Shown here piece after piece: positions 19,271 to 27,905 of a stretch of 62,000 bases of DNA. The position numbers and the translations under genes were made by a program. Source of the stretch: Tubiluchus corallicola (taxonomy: Eukaryota > Priapulida > Priapulimorpha > Priapulimorphida > Tubiluchidae); assembly GCA_030141605.1 (NCBI GenBank), contig JAQGDQ010000304.1:1-62000 (forward strand). The letters run 5' to 3'. Numbering within the stretch: position 1 is the stretch's first letter; every line of letters begins with the position of its first letter. The notes beneath the pieces are model-generated. The model was given only the letters and a program-made list of their open reading frames with translations, had not been told where the DNA came from and did not search any database.

Positions 19271-19353
19271 TAAGCATAATAAAAAGAGATAACCAAAAGA
19301 TAACTTATTTTAGTTTTGTATATCGATAAAGTTAAGGTTAGCAATTAGCATAC

Positions 19354-19788
19354 ATGAAAATAAAAGTGATAAACAATTCGGGACATAGCCTCCCAGAATA
19401 CAGTACCAGCCATTCCGCAGGAATGGACATAAGGGCAAGCGTTGAAGACAACATAGTAGTGAAACCATTAGAGCGCGTGTTGGTTCCAACAGGTCTGTTC
19501 ATTGAACTCCCCGCAGGTTGTGAAGCACAAATTCGCCCCAGAAGCGGTCTTGCGTTAAAAAGAGGTATAACGGTGCTAAACACCCCCGGGACTATTGATG
19601 CCGACTACAGGGGAGAGATAAAAGTTATACTGGTAAACCTTTCGCAAGAAAGTTTCACTATTTGTAATGGAGACCGTATCGCCCAGATGGTAATAGCACG
19701 CCATGAAAAAATAGAGTGGGAAGCTGCTTTGAAGCTACAGGAGTCAACCAGGGGGGAAGGAGGCTTTGGACATACAGGCAGAAGTTGA
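19354..19788 (+). CDS. dut: dUTP diphosphatase
   Basis: Homotrimeric-type dUTPase of 144 residues, converting dUTP to dUMP and pyrophosphate. All five motifs are visible: [33 protein letters not shown] and the C-terminal [14 protein letters not shown] that closes over the nucleotide. It is the first gene of a group with the TPR lipoprotein, the DUF4292 lipoprotein and the EnvC-like protein, an arrangement typical of Bacteroidota. Confidence 0.95.
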   Translation: MKIKVINNSGHSLPEYSTSHSAGMDIRASVEDNIVVKPLERVLVPTGLFIELPAGCEAQIRPRSGLALKRGITVLNTPGTIDADYRGEIKVILVNLSQESFTICNGDRIAQMVIARHEKIEWEAALKLQESTRGEGGFGHTGRS

Positions 19789-19850
19789 CACAGGTTTAGA
19801 GTTATAGTAACTCAAAATATATGTTAGCTGTAAAAGAGCCTGTAAGCAGT

Positions 19851-19880
19851 GTTTTAATAAATAGATAAGTTTTGCAAAGG
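19851..19880 (+). repeat. Intergenic repeat family, tail fragment
   Basis: Only the tail remains (GTTTTAATAAATAGATAAG then TTTTGCAAAGG), in the dut-TPR gap. Confidence 0.4.
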
Positions 19881-19942
19881 ATTTAAAATGATAACAGGCT
19901 CGGTAATATAAAAAAGCCGAAGTAAAAAAATCAAACAGAGCC

Positions 19943-21715
19943 ATGAGAGCAGATGTAGTAACATATAAGATAACGCTTGTTTTTATAGCCGGGCTTCTAA
20001 TGATGTCGTGTGGCACAACAAAGCAAAGTCTCAAGGTAAAAAGAGATACGCCCCCCCCTAAAGGGGTAGGAGAGCTGGATAGCGATAAGCAACGGGAGTT
20101 TGAGTATATATTTATAGAGGGACTAAAGCAGAAAGCACTGGGAAATACAGATTATGCCATACCTCTTTTTTCTAGCTGTATCGATATTGACCCCAACTCT
20201 TCTGCCGCACTGTACGAACTTGCCAGAATAAACACAGCAAAGGGAGATTTTACAAGCGCGATGATGCTGCTTGAAAAAGCAGTGAAGCTTAACCCCGGCA
20301 ACAAGTATTACCGACTACTCCTTGCAAAAATATACCTCCAGAATAATAAGTTTTATAAAGTTGCCGACCAATATGCAGAACTGGTGGAATTGTACCCCAA
20401 CAATATTGACTATAAGTTTACCTATGCATCTCTGCTGGTATCTCTTGGAGAGTATGATGAAGCCCTTAAAGTGTATGGTATCATTGAGAAAGAAACGGGA
20501 ATAAATGAGAGTTTATCAATCGCTATTCAGCAATTATACTCGCAAAAAGGAGACCCCCAAAAGGGTTACGCCGAACTTCAAAAACTTATTGACAGCGACC
20601 CCTCAAAGCCTCAATATTACTTACTGCTTGGAGACGCTTATATTGATGATAAAAAGATGAAAGAAGCCCTCGAAAGCTATAATAAGGCTATTGAGATTGA
20701 TTCAGATAACGGCTTTGGTCACATCTCGTTATTTAATTACTACCGTGAAAACGAGGATATGGATGAAGCATATATTCACCTGCAAAAAGCATGTGAAAGC
20801 GAAGCCTTGGAGCCGGAAATCAAATTACAGATATATGCATTAGTGACTCACTCCGACAACCGGATAATAACTGATGAGCAGGAAAAAAATTTACTTAAAA
20901 CACTTATTGAAGTTCATAGTCATGAAGAAAGCGTCAGAAGCGTGTATATTGCCTATCTGATAAAAAATACTCAGTATGAAGAGGCTCGCAATGAATTGCG
21001 ATTTATTATTAACATAAAAAAAGACAGCTACGCCTTCTGGGAACAACTGCTCCTGCTGAACCACCAATTGTCAGACTGGAAAGCAATAATTGCCGACAGC
21101 GAAGAGGCGATCAAATACTTTCCCTCTCAGCCTTTCCCCTACATATCCAAATCAATAGGACTACTCCAAAAAGAAAAATATAGAGAGGTGCTGGAAGTGT
21201 TGGAAAAAGGGATAGAACACTACACAGAAAATGACCCTAAAATACTGACCCAGTTTCATCTATACAAAGCTGAATCGCTGATAAAGCTGGAAATGAATGA
21301 AGATGCGTATAATATGTTCGAAAAAGCCATAAAAGAGGATCCTTTTAATTATATGGCCATGAACAACTATGCCTACTACCTATCTGAAAAAGGTGAAAGG
21401 CTTGACAGAGCTGAAAAATTAAGTGGACTAGTTATAAAAGATAATCCAAATAATGCTATATATTTAGATACCTACGCATGGGTACTGTTTAAGAAAAAAA
21501 ACTACAAGCTGGCAAAATTTTATATGGAGTTTGCAATATCCAACGGAGGAGAGAACAACCCAGTCCTTGTTGAGCACTATGGAGATATACTGTACTTCCT
21601 CAATGAAAAAGAGAAAGCGCTGGAAAACTGGAAACAAGCATTGGAAATGGGAAGTGAGTCAGCAGTGCTCAAGGAGAAAATAGCTAAGCAGACCTATATC
21701 GAAGATAATAAATAA
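19943..21715 (+). CDS. TPR-repeat lipoprotein
   Basis: A 590-residue lipoprotein: signal segment ending LLMMSC with lipid-anchor C23, then tandem tetratricopeptide repeats through most of the chain (for example AALYELARINTAKGDFTSAM and EALESYNKAIEIDSDNGFG). TPR arrays are scaffolds for protein-protein contact; here it probably faces the periplasm at the outer membrane. It precedes the DUF4292 lipoprotein by 21 bp, indicating an operon. The position between dut and an EnvC-like gene suggests a role in envelope biogenesis. Confidence 0.85.
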   Translation: MRADVVTYKITLVFIAGLLMMSCGTTKQSLKVKRDTPPPKGVGELDSDKQREFEYIFIEGLKQKALGNTDYAIPLFSSCIDIDPNSSAALYELARINTAKGDFTSAMMLLEKAVKLNPGNKYYRLLLAKIYLQNNKFYKVADQYAELVELYPNNIDYKFTYASLLVSLGEYDEALKVYGIIEKETGINESLSIAIQQLYSQKGDPQKGYAELQKLIDSDPSKPQYYLLLGDAYIDDKKMKEALESYNKAIEIDSDNGFGHISLFNYYRENEDMDEAYIHLQKACESEALEPEIKLQIYALVTHSDNRIITDEQEKNLLKTLIEVHSHEESVRSVYIAYLIKNTQYEEARNELRFIINIKKDSYAFWEQLLLLNHQLSDWKAIIADSEEAIKYFPSQPFPYISKSIGLLQKEKYREVLEVLEKGIEHYTENDPKILTQFHLYKAESLIKLEMNEDAYNMFEKAIKEDPFNYMAMNNYAYYLSEKGERLDRAEKLSGLVIKDNPNNAIYLDTYAWVLFKKKNYKLAKFYMEFAISNGGENNPVLVEHYGDILYFLNEKEKALENWKQALEMGSESAVLKEKIAKQTYIEDNK

Positions 21716-21736
21716 ATAAATAATTACCACCACAAT

Positions 21737-22606
21737 ATGACAGGACTGTTTCGCAAGATAATCACAGCCATACTTATTTCACTTACTATTTTCGCATGTA
21801 AAACAAAAAACATTGCTGTCTCTGAAGCCTCAAGGATAAGACATATGAGTACTCTTAAAATACTTAAAGAGGTAACAGCAAATGATATTGAGTACGAAAC
21901 CTTGAGCGTAAAAAAAATGGGGCTGTCTCTCAAGACAAAAGAGAGATCTCTCTCTGTAAGAGGCTCATATAAGATAAAACGTGATAGCACTATAATCATT
22001 AACGCGCAGAAAATAACCATCCCTGTAGGAAAAATTCAAATTACCCCAGGCAGATATCATGTAGTATCGCACATTGATAATACAGTGTACTCGGGAATAA
22101 TAGACTCTCTAGTCAACAAAATAGGGATGGAGCTGGATTTCAATCTGCTCCAATCAATATTAAGTAATCATATCTTTTCCCTGAAAAACAATCTGTCCGC
22201 CCATGATCTTCGTTATTATAACTCCTCTGTTGAAGATGGAATGTACAAGCTTGCATCAATAAAAGAGAGAAAATTTAAAAAAATCACAAAAAAAGAGGCA
22301 AAAAAGCAGGCAGTACCGGATAACACGGAGGGTAATCGCCTGGTCAAACATGAAATACTTATTGACCCCAAACTATTTGTTATAAGGAAAATGACACTTG
22401 AAGAGTCAGGCTCAGATAACTATACAACGCTGGAGTTTAATAAGTATCATACTTATGACAACTACGTATTTCCCGAAATCATTAAGCTTACCATAAGTGG
22501 GGGCAAAAGTGTTGAACTGACCATACAGTTATCAAAAGTACAAATAAATGAAGAAAAGAACTTCAACTTTAAAATTCCATCAAAATACGAAAGAAAGGAA
22601 TTTTAA
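21737..22606 (+). CDS. DUF4292 family lipoprotein
   Basis: A 289-residue lipoprotein with anchor C21 (SLTIFAC). The mature part alternates beta-type strands (SLSVRGSYKIKRDSTIIIN; KLTISGGKSVELTIQLSKV), as in LolA/LolB-like beta folds to which DUF4292 has been compared. It lies between the TPR lipoprotein and the EnvC-like gene in a tight operon. The molecular role is not established; lipid or lipoprotein handling at the outer membrane is an inference from fold and neighbours. Confidence 0.75.
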   Translation: MTGLFRKIITAILISLTIFACKTKNIAVSEASRIRHMSTLKILKEVTANDIEYETLSVKKMGLSLKTKERSLSVRGSYKIKRDSTIIINAQKITIPVGKIQITPGRYHVVSHIDNTVYSGIIDSLVNKIGMELDFNLLQSILSNHIFSLKNNLSAHDLRYYNSSVEDGMYKLASIKERKFKKITKKEAKKQAVPDNTEGNRLVKHEILIDPKLFVIRKMTLEESGSDNYTTLEFNKYHTYDNYVFPEIIKLTISGGKSVELTIQLSKVQINEEKNFNFKIPSKYERKEF

Positions 22607-22667
22607 ATACTTTTGTATAAAGATTAACCCGGCTTATAAAATCCAATAGCCCATTATTAACGATAAG

Positions 22668-23852
22668 ATGAGAGCATTTATAAACAAGGTAGCCTTTACA
22701 TTATTATTGGCCATAACTGCGCTTTCACTGGCCGGACAGTCTATCGATGAGCTGAGAAAGAAAAAGAAAAAGACAGAGGATGAAATTAAACGTACCAGTA
22801 AACTGTTTGAAGAGGCCAACAAGGGGGCTAAGGCTTCAATTAACAAATTGCTGCTTATAAATAAAAGTATTAAGCTTCAAAATAACCTGGTAGCAGACAT
22901 CAGTGAGGAGATAAGCTATTTGAATAACTCCATAAGTGAAAACAGGGAAAAAGTAAAAAAACTCTCATCAGATATTGAAGTAACAAAAGAGAATTACGCC
23001 GAAATGATAAGGTATGCCGCCAGAAATAATAGCGCAGATAATAAAATCCTTTTCATACTCTCTTCCGACAATTTCAACCAGGCTTACGAGCGTTTTATAT
23101 ACCTGAGGCAATACTCCGTATACAGAAGGCAACAGATAGAAAAGCTAGAAACACTTCAGGCCTCTATCAATGTAACCACAGAAGAGCTGGAAAGTATAAG
23201 AGAAGAGAAAGAAGCACTGCTACAGGAGAGAAAAAACGAAGAAAAAAAGCTGCTACAGCAAAAATCCAAGCAGAACAAGCACCACGCCAGTCTGAAAAAA
23301 CAGCAACGTGAGTTGGAGCGTAAGCTTAAAAAGCAAAACAGTGCCGCAGCAAAGCTACAGAGTGAAATAGAAAAACTGATTGCCGAAGAGAGAGAGAGAG
23401 AGAGTAAGAAGCTTATGCCTGAAGAGAAACTTATATCTGATGAATTTTCAAAAAATAAAGGACGATTTATATGCCCGGCAGAAGGTGGGCTTATAACAGG
23501 AAGGTATGGGGAGCATCCACACCCCGTACATAAGCATGTAAAAATCAGGAATAATGGTGTTGATATAACCGCAAACAGCGGTGCAAAAGCCAGAGCTGTA
23601 TTCAAAGGTAGAGTATCGAAAATAATAGATATTCCAGGAGGTAATATTTCAGTTATATTGAGACATGGAAACTACCTCACTGTCTACTCCAACCTCGCTA
23701 ACATAACAGTGAAAGTCGGGCAAAAGATTGATACAAAGCAGGTGCTGGGAGATATTTTTACAGACAGCAAAAATGGCGACACAATATTAAAATTCCAGGT
23801 GTGGAGAGAGAGTAAGAAAGAGAATCCTGAAAACTGGCTCGCAGAAGGATAA
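22668..23852 (+). CDS. EnvC-like murein hydrolase activator (degenerate M23)
   Basis: A 394-residue secreted protein with a signal peptide, a long coiled coil (about residues 25-255, rich in Glu/Lys/Gln) and a C-terminal LytM/M23 domain (about 265-390). The domain starts with a His-containing HPVHKHVKI/NNGVDI segment, but the second metal-binding HxH is degenerate (HGNYLTVYSNL, where active enzymes have a His before Leu). This is the EnvC pattern: an activator of amidases at the division site rather than a peptidase. Last gene of the dut-TPR-DUF4292 group. Confidence 0.83.
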   Translation: MRAFINKVAFTLLLAITALSLAGQSIDELRKKKKKTEDEIKRTSKLFEEANKGAKASINKLLLINKSIKLQNNLVADISEEISYLNNSISENREKVKKLSSDIEVTKENYAEMIRYAARNNSADNKILFILSSDNFNQAYERFIYLRQYSVYRRQQIEKLETLQASINVTTEELESIREEKEALLQERKNEEKKLLQQKSKQNKHHASLKKQQRELERKLKKQNSAAAKLQSEIEKLIAEERERESKKLMPEEKLISDEFSKNKGRFICPAEGGLITGRYGEHPHPVHKHVKIRNNGVDITANSGAKARAVFKGRVSKIIDIPGGNISVILRHGNYLTVYSNLANITVKVGQKIDTKQVLGDIFTDSKNGDTILKFQVWRESKKENPENWLAEG

Positions 23853-23916
23853 GGATAAAAATAAAAACAGAGCATAGTCTATTTTATACCTCCTCCAGGT
23901 TTTCGCATAAACGGAA

Positions 23917-24056
23917 CCTTTGCAAGGCAAAACTACATTGGTTTATGCTGAAAAATTCGATGGCAAACTGCTGTTTACCAGGTGTAAATGAATTTTCTAA
24001 AGAGAACTTTGACGAGAAACAACAAACAAAAGGCGAGCTCTTTGCTAAGGGGTTGC
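23917..24056 (+). repeat. Intergenic repeat family, copy 8
   Basis: Starts CCTTTGCAAGGCAAAAC and ends GAGCTCTTTGCTAAGG, with the family core ATTCGATGGCAAACTGC and AAAGAGAACTTTGACGAG. Confidence 0.65.
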
Positions 24057-24064
24057 CTTTTTAA
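23960..24064 (+). other. Micro-ORF inside a repeat copy
   Basis: ATG to TAA, 34 codons, acidic/basic peptide containing VNEFSKENFDEK. Several other copies keep parts of the same frame, but most are interrupted. No ribosome-binding context is recognisable. It may be chance or the remnant of a coding origin of the repeat. Confidence 0.2.
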
Positions 24065-24139
24065 ATATATTAAGAATTGGGATAAGCTTTCGTCCAAATA
24101 GTTTTTATTCACTATTTTTCGAAACAATTACACCCCAGG

Positions 24140-24279
24140 ATTTTTGCAGTGTGAAAGATCTTGGCTCATATTGAGGAAAGATTCGATGACAAACCATGGT
24201 TTACTGAGTGTAAACCACGGTTTTAAAGATAACTTCTGATGAAAATATTAATAATAAGATGAGTTTTACAAATGCCCAA
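24140..24279 (+). repeat. Intergenic repeat family, copy 9
   Basis: Head TTTTTGCAG, middle ATCTTGGCTCATATTGAGG and GGTTTACTGAGTGTAAACC, tail ATTAATAATAAGATGAG then TTTTACAAA. It ends 16 bp before dctP. Confidence 0.65.
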
Positions 24280-24294
24280 TAACACTATCTGATA

Positions 24295-25296
24295 ATGACA
24301 TGTACTGCTAACAGTCCTATATCGTTGCTAACTGCCCTTTTATTAGGAATAGGTATCCTGACCGTTTCATGTGGGAGGGAAATGCAGCACAAAACATTAA
24401 AGCTGGCCCACAGCCTTGATCAAACCCACCCTGTACACAAAGGAATGGTGTTTATGGCAAAAAGAGTAAAGGAGAAGTCAGGAGGAAAGCTTGAAATCGA
24501 AATCTACCCTGGGGGGCAACTCGGTTCAGAGCAACAGTGTGTAGAACTATTACAGATCGGTAGCCTGACAATGACAAAAGTTTCATCTGCCGCAATGGAA
24601 AGTTTCTCAAAAAAATATAAAGTTTTTGGGTTACCATATCTATTCAGATCAAAAGAGCACATTTATAAAACCCTTGATGGAGATATTGGGAAAGAGATGC
24701 TTGTGGGAACAGAAAAGTACTGGATAAGAGGACTTTGTTACTACGATGCGGGATCGCGTAGCTTTTACACTATTAATAAGCCCATAAACACTCCCGACGA
24801 CCTGTCGGGCATGAAGATCAGAGTAATGAAAAGCATGACCGCTATGTCGATGATTAAATCCCTCGGCGGCTCACCCACTCCTATATCGTGGGGGGAACTT
24901 TATACAGCCCTCCAAAGTGGGGTTGTTGACGGAGCAGAAAATAACCCTCCAAGCTTCTACACCTCTCGCCACTATGAAGTTTGCAAGCATTTTTCACTTG
25001 ATGAGCATGCAAGTATACCCGATGTGCTGATAATAAGTAGCAGGGCATGGAAGCATTTAACCGACCAGGAGAAAATATGGCTGCAGGAAGCTGCCGACGA
25101 ATCGGTACCCGTACAGAGAAGATACTGGGCAGAATCAGAAAAAGAGTCCTTGGAAAAGGTGCAGGAAGCGGGTGTAAATATTTATTATCCTGACAAAGAA
25201 CCGTTTGTTAAAAAGGTTCAACCCCTGCTGGAGTCCTATCGCTCAGACAAGGAGATATACCCCCTGATTCAGAAGATTCAATCAGTTGAAGAATAG
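24295..25296 (+). CDS. dctP: TRAP transporter substrate-binding lipoprotein
   Basis: DctP-family solute receptor of 333 residues, the periplasmic component of a TRAP system. It is a lipoprotein (anchor C26 in LTVSC) rather than a free periplasmic protein. Family motifs are visible: YPGGQLGSEQQ, MKIRVMKS (the Arg expected to bind the substrate carboxylate) and GVVDGAENNPPSFY. The ligand is likely an organic or sugar acid, but which one cannot be read off. The gene is 14 bp before dctQ. Confidence 0.9.
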   Translation: MTCTANSPISLLTALLLGIGILTVSCGREMQHKTLKLAHSLDQTHPVHKGMVFMAKRVKEKSGGKLEIEIYPGGQLGSEQQCVELLQIGSLTMTKVSSAAMESFSKKYKVFGLPYLFRSKEHIYKTLDGDIGKEMLVGTEKYWIRGLCYYDAGSRSFYTINKPINTPDDLSGMKIRVMKSMTAMSMIKSLGGSPTPISWGELYTALQSGVVDGAENNPPSFYTSRHYEVCKHFSLDEHASIPDVLIISSRAWKHLTDQEKIWLQEAADESVPVQRRYWAESEKESLEKVQEAGVNIYYPDKEPFVKKVQPLLESYRSDKEIYPLIQKIQSVEE

Positions 25297-25310
25297 AAAA
25301 ACTATACGTT

Positions 25311-25790
25311 ATGACAATACGGGAAAAAGTAGATAAAACACTTATTTTCGCACTTATATCACTCATGTGCATACTAGTTATTGATGTCCTTTGGCAGGTC
25401 TTTAGCCGGTATGTAGTGGGGGCACCAAGCTCCTTTACAGATGAACTTGCAGGATTTCTGCTGATATGGGTAGGACTACTGGGTGCCGCATACGTTGCAG
25501 GAGTAAAAGAGCATCTGGCCATCGACCTCCTTCTGCAAAAGTCACCTCCAGCAAGAAGGCAAAAACTTGAAATTCTGATAAATATAATAGTAAGCATATT
25601 TGCACTTTCAGTCATGTGCATTGGCGGAACATGGCTTGTATATACCCGTTTTTATCTCGAGGTATGCTCCGCCGCACTACGCCTGCCATTGGGATATGTA
25701 TACCTGGCTGTACCTATCAGCGGGCTTCTAATCATATATTATTGTTACGACAACACAAGAGAGATAAAAAAAAGAAACCAGGTAAATTAA
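25311..25790 (+). CDS. dctQ: TRAP transporter small membrane subunit
   Basis: A 159-residue protein with four membrane segments and the DctQ hallmarks FSRYVVGAPSSFTDELAGFLLIW and GAAYVAGVKEHLAID, which pack against DctM. Lies between dctP and dctM with 14- and 9-bp gaps, so all three form one operon driving Na+-coupled uptake of the DctP ligand. Confidence 0.9.
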   Translation: MTIREKVDKTLIFALISLMCILVIDVLWQVFSRYVVGAPSSFTDELAGFLLIWVGLLGAAYVAGVKEHLAIDLLLQKSPPARRQKLEILINIIVSIFALSVMCIGGTWLVYTRFYLEVCSAALRLPLGYVYLAVPISGLLIIYYCYDNTREIKKRNQVN

Positions 25791-25799
25791 CAATCTGCT

Positions 25800-27269
25800 A
25801 TGGATTACTTAGGAGTTATAGTTCTAATAATAAGCTTTATTTCATTACTAGCTATCGGTGTTCCCATCGCATTTAGCATTGGTATATCAGGAACGCTCAC
25901 CATGCTGGTTTCCATTGAAGCCATACCCGCTTTTACCACTTTCGCCCATCGAATGTCGACAGGGCTGGATAGTTTCGCCCTACTCGCCATTCCCTTTTTT
26001 ATCCTTGCCGGCAATATTATGAACAAAGGGGGTATCGCCATGCGGCTCATAGATTTTGCACGTGTAATTGTTGGCCGATGGCCGGCAGGCCTGGCATATG
26101 TCAATGTCGTAGCAAACATGCTATTTGGCGCAATATCCGGATCTGCTGCCGCATCGGCATCTGCTATTGGCAGTATTATGGCACCAGAAATGAAAAAAGA
26201 GGGGTATGATAGTAATTTTAGCGCTGCTGTAAACATTACATCAGCAACAACAGGACTCTCTATCCCACCCAGCAATGTACTTATTGTATACTCTCTGGCA
26301 AGTGGTGGAAGCTCTATTACAGCGCTGTTTCTTGCGGGTTATATCCCAGGTATCCTAACAGGAATATCAATTATGCTAATGGCAACAGCCATGCTGACAT
26401 ACAAATCCTCGGGCTTTTCAGGCGTAGGAAAACTTATTAGTAAAATGATGCTGGCCACTATTGTTCTGCTGGGTATAATCACTGGAATAAACTATATGAA
26501 TAAGATGTTAAGCCCTAACCTAGTCAGAAGCATATATTGGGGACTGGGGCTCATAGGGGCAGCAGGCCTGGTATTTTTAATACATAAAAGCAGGATGGTA
26601 TTAAAAGATGGTGTCAAAAAGTTTTTTAGGGCTTTCCCCAGCTTATTGATGCTTATCATAGTCATTGGGGGAATTGTTGGCGGTATATTTACTGCTACCG
26701 AGGCGTCAGCTATAGCTGTACTTTATGCTCTTATCCTCTCTCTGATATACCGTGAAATGAGCTTTAAAGATCTGCCCGGAGTATTGCTAAAATCAGTAAA
26801 AATAACAGCATTAGTACTCTTGTTGGTGGCTACCTGTATGGGGCTTTCGTGGATTATGGCTCACGAAAACATACCCCAAAATGTTAGTAGAGCACTTCTC
26901 TCAATGAGTGACAATAAGTTTGTAATACTACTAATAATCAACCTAATACTACTATTCGTGGGTGTTTTTATGGATATGACCCCTGCAATTCTGATCTTTA
27001 CCCCCATCTTTTTCCCAATTGTAACAGGCCTCGGACTTGACCCTATCCACTTTGGGATAATAATGGTGCTAAACCTTAGCGTAGGGCTGGGAACCCCTCC
27101 TGTCGGCTCTCTGATGTTTATAGGATGCAGTGTGAATAAAGTCAAGGTCGAAACCGTAATAAAACCACTATTGCCAATGTTTATTGCAATGGTTGTTGTA
27201 CTGATGCTAGTAACCTATGTACCTACACTATCAATGTGGCTGCCAAGAATACTGGGATTTACAGAATAG
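25800..27269 (+). CDS. dctM: TRAP transporter large permease, enlarged
   Basis: DctM-family channel subunit of 489 residues. The conserved core is clear: GVPIAFSIGISG at the N-terminus, GAISGSAAASASAIGSIM in the first half, and GTPPVGSLMF in the second. It is about 60 residues longer than the common 425-430; the extra part lies mid-protein (about residues 215-265, MMLATIVLLGIITGINY and IYWGLGLIGAAGLVFLI) and looks like two additional membrane segments before the second repeat. It forms the transport path with DctQ. Confidence 0.9.
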   Translation: MDYLGVIVLIISFISLLAIGVPIAFSIGISGTLTMLVSIEAIPAFTTFAHRMSTGLDSFALLAIPFFILAGNIMNKGGIAMRLIDFARVIVGRWPAGLAYVNVVANMLFGAISGSAAASASAIGSIMAPEMKKEGYDSNFSAAVNITSATTGLSIPPSNVLIVYSLASGGSSITALFLAGYIPGILTGISIMLMATAMLTYKSSGFSGVGKLISKMMLATIVLLGIITGINYMNKMLSPNLVRSIYWGLGLIGAAGLVFLIHKSRMVLKDGVKKFFRAFPSLLMLIIVIGGIVGGIFTATEASAIAVLYALILSLIYREMSFKDLPGVLLKSVKITALVLLLVATCMGLSWIMAHENIPQNVSRALLSMSDNKFVILLIINLILLFVGVFMDMTPAILIFTPIFFPIVTGLGLDPIHFGIIMVLNLSVGLGTPPVGSLMFIGCSVNKVKVETVIKPLLPMFIAMVVVLMLVTYVPTLSMWLPRILGFTE

Positions 27270-27325
27270 TTTGCAACCATGTATGAAAATAGGAGATAAG
27301 TCATAAAATAGATCGTCTACTTTCT

Positions 27326-27333
27326 TAACTTTG
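27326..27333 (+). promoter_or_regulatory. Candidate -7 element of the hydrogenase operon
   Basis: TAACTTTG matches TAnnTTTG exactly, about 140 bp before the first gene, but there is no TTTG 19-21 bp upstream. If used, the 5' leader would contain repeat copy 10. Confidence 0.35.
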
Positions 27334-27347
27334 CATTAATGCTTTAA

Positions 27348-27435
27348 GGATTTTTGTAAGATAACAGATTTTGGTGCAGAATTGAGGAAAAATTGAAAGT
27401 CCCGGTCTGCTTTGCTTAGCTATTTACAGCAAATG
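27348..27435 (+). repeat. Intergenic repeat family, partial copy 10
   Basis: Head half only: GGATTTTTGTAAGATAAC, then TTTTGGTGCAGAATTGAGG. The tail is missing or strongly diverged. It lies 40 bp before the hydrogenase operon. Confidence 0.45.
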
Positions 27436-27473
27436 GAAGTAATTAAATATTTATTTAACATACCAGTCAAGAG

Positions 27474-27836
27474 ATGGCAAGAATAAAAACACTAGATGAG
27501 CTCCGCAAAATACGCGACGAGATAGATGCAGCGGAGAAGAAAGTAAAAATAAAGGTAAGCATGGCAACATGTGGGATCGCCTCCGGCGCAAAACAAATAA
27601 TGCAGTATATGGCTGAAGAGACCAAGAAGCAGGGTATTGACGCTATAGTCTCACAAACAGGCTGTATGGGGTACTGCTACGCAGAGCCTACCATAAAAGT
27701 CTCCCTGCCAGGCAAAGAAACCACCATTTTTGGCTATGTGGAAAAAGAAAAAGCCAAAGAAATAATAGAAAAATACATAAAGCATGGCGAACTTGTCGAT
27801 AATATTATTCCTTTCAACTATAGAACTGTAAAGTAG
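27474..27836 (+). CDS. Thioredoxin-like [2Fe-2S] ferredoxin subunit
   Basis: A 120-residue thioredoxin-like ferredoxin of the NuoE/HndA C-terminal type. A Cys in MATCGIASG and the pair in TGCMGYCYAEP provide cluster ligands. It is the first gene of the hydrogenase operon, 69 bp before hydB, and probably an extra electron-transfer subunit comparable to the small proteins found in some HydABCD/Hnd complexes. The N-terminal helical part (KTLDELRKIRDEIDAAEKK) is typical of this group. Confidence 0.8.
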   Translation: MARIKTLDELRKIRDEIDAAEKKVKIKVSMATCGIASGAKQIMQYMAEETKKQGIDAIVSQTGCMGYCYAEPTIKVSLPGKETTIFGYVEKEKAKEIIEKYIKHGELVDNIIPFNYRTVK

Positions 27837-27905
27837 CCTGCAAAATAACGCAGACAATAGTTTCAATTGCGCAAAACAAACTCTTTATCTATATAACAAG
27901 CCACG

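Larger units (their letters stand above)
18823..19353. other. 531-bp gap with two tandem repeat copies
   Basis: Contains repeat copies 6 and 7 in the same orientation as dut, separated by about 130 bp of AT-rich DNA. TAGTTTTG at 19311-19318 fits a -7 element for dut, but no good -33 lies at the expected distance. No gene seen. Confidence 0.5.
23853..24294. other. 442-bp gap with two tandem repeat copies
   Basis: Contains repeat copies 8 and 9 in direct orientation before the TRAP genes. Copy 8 carries a complete 34-codon open frame (23960-24064). No Bacteroidota-type promoter was obvious. Confidence 0.5.

Noticed and set aside
23156-23605. 149-residue minus-strand frame rich in Ser/Phe/Cys
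   Set aside because: Antisense shadow of the Glu/Lys-rich coiled coil of the EnvC-like gene.
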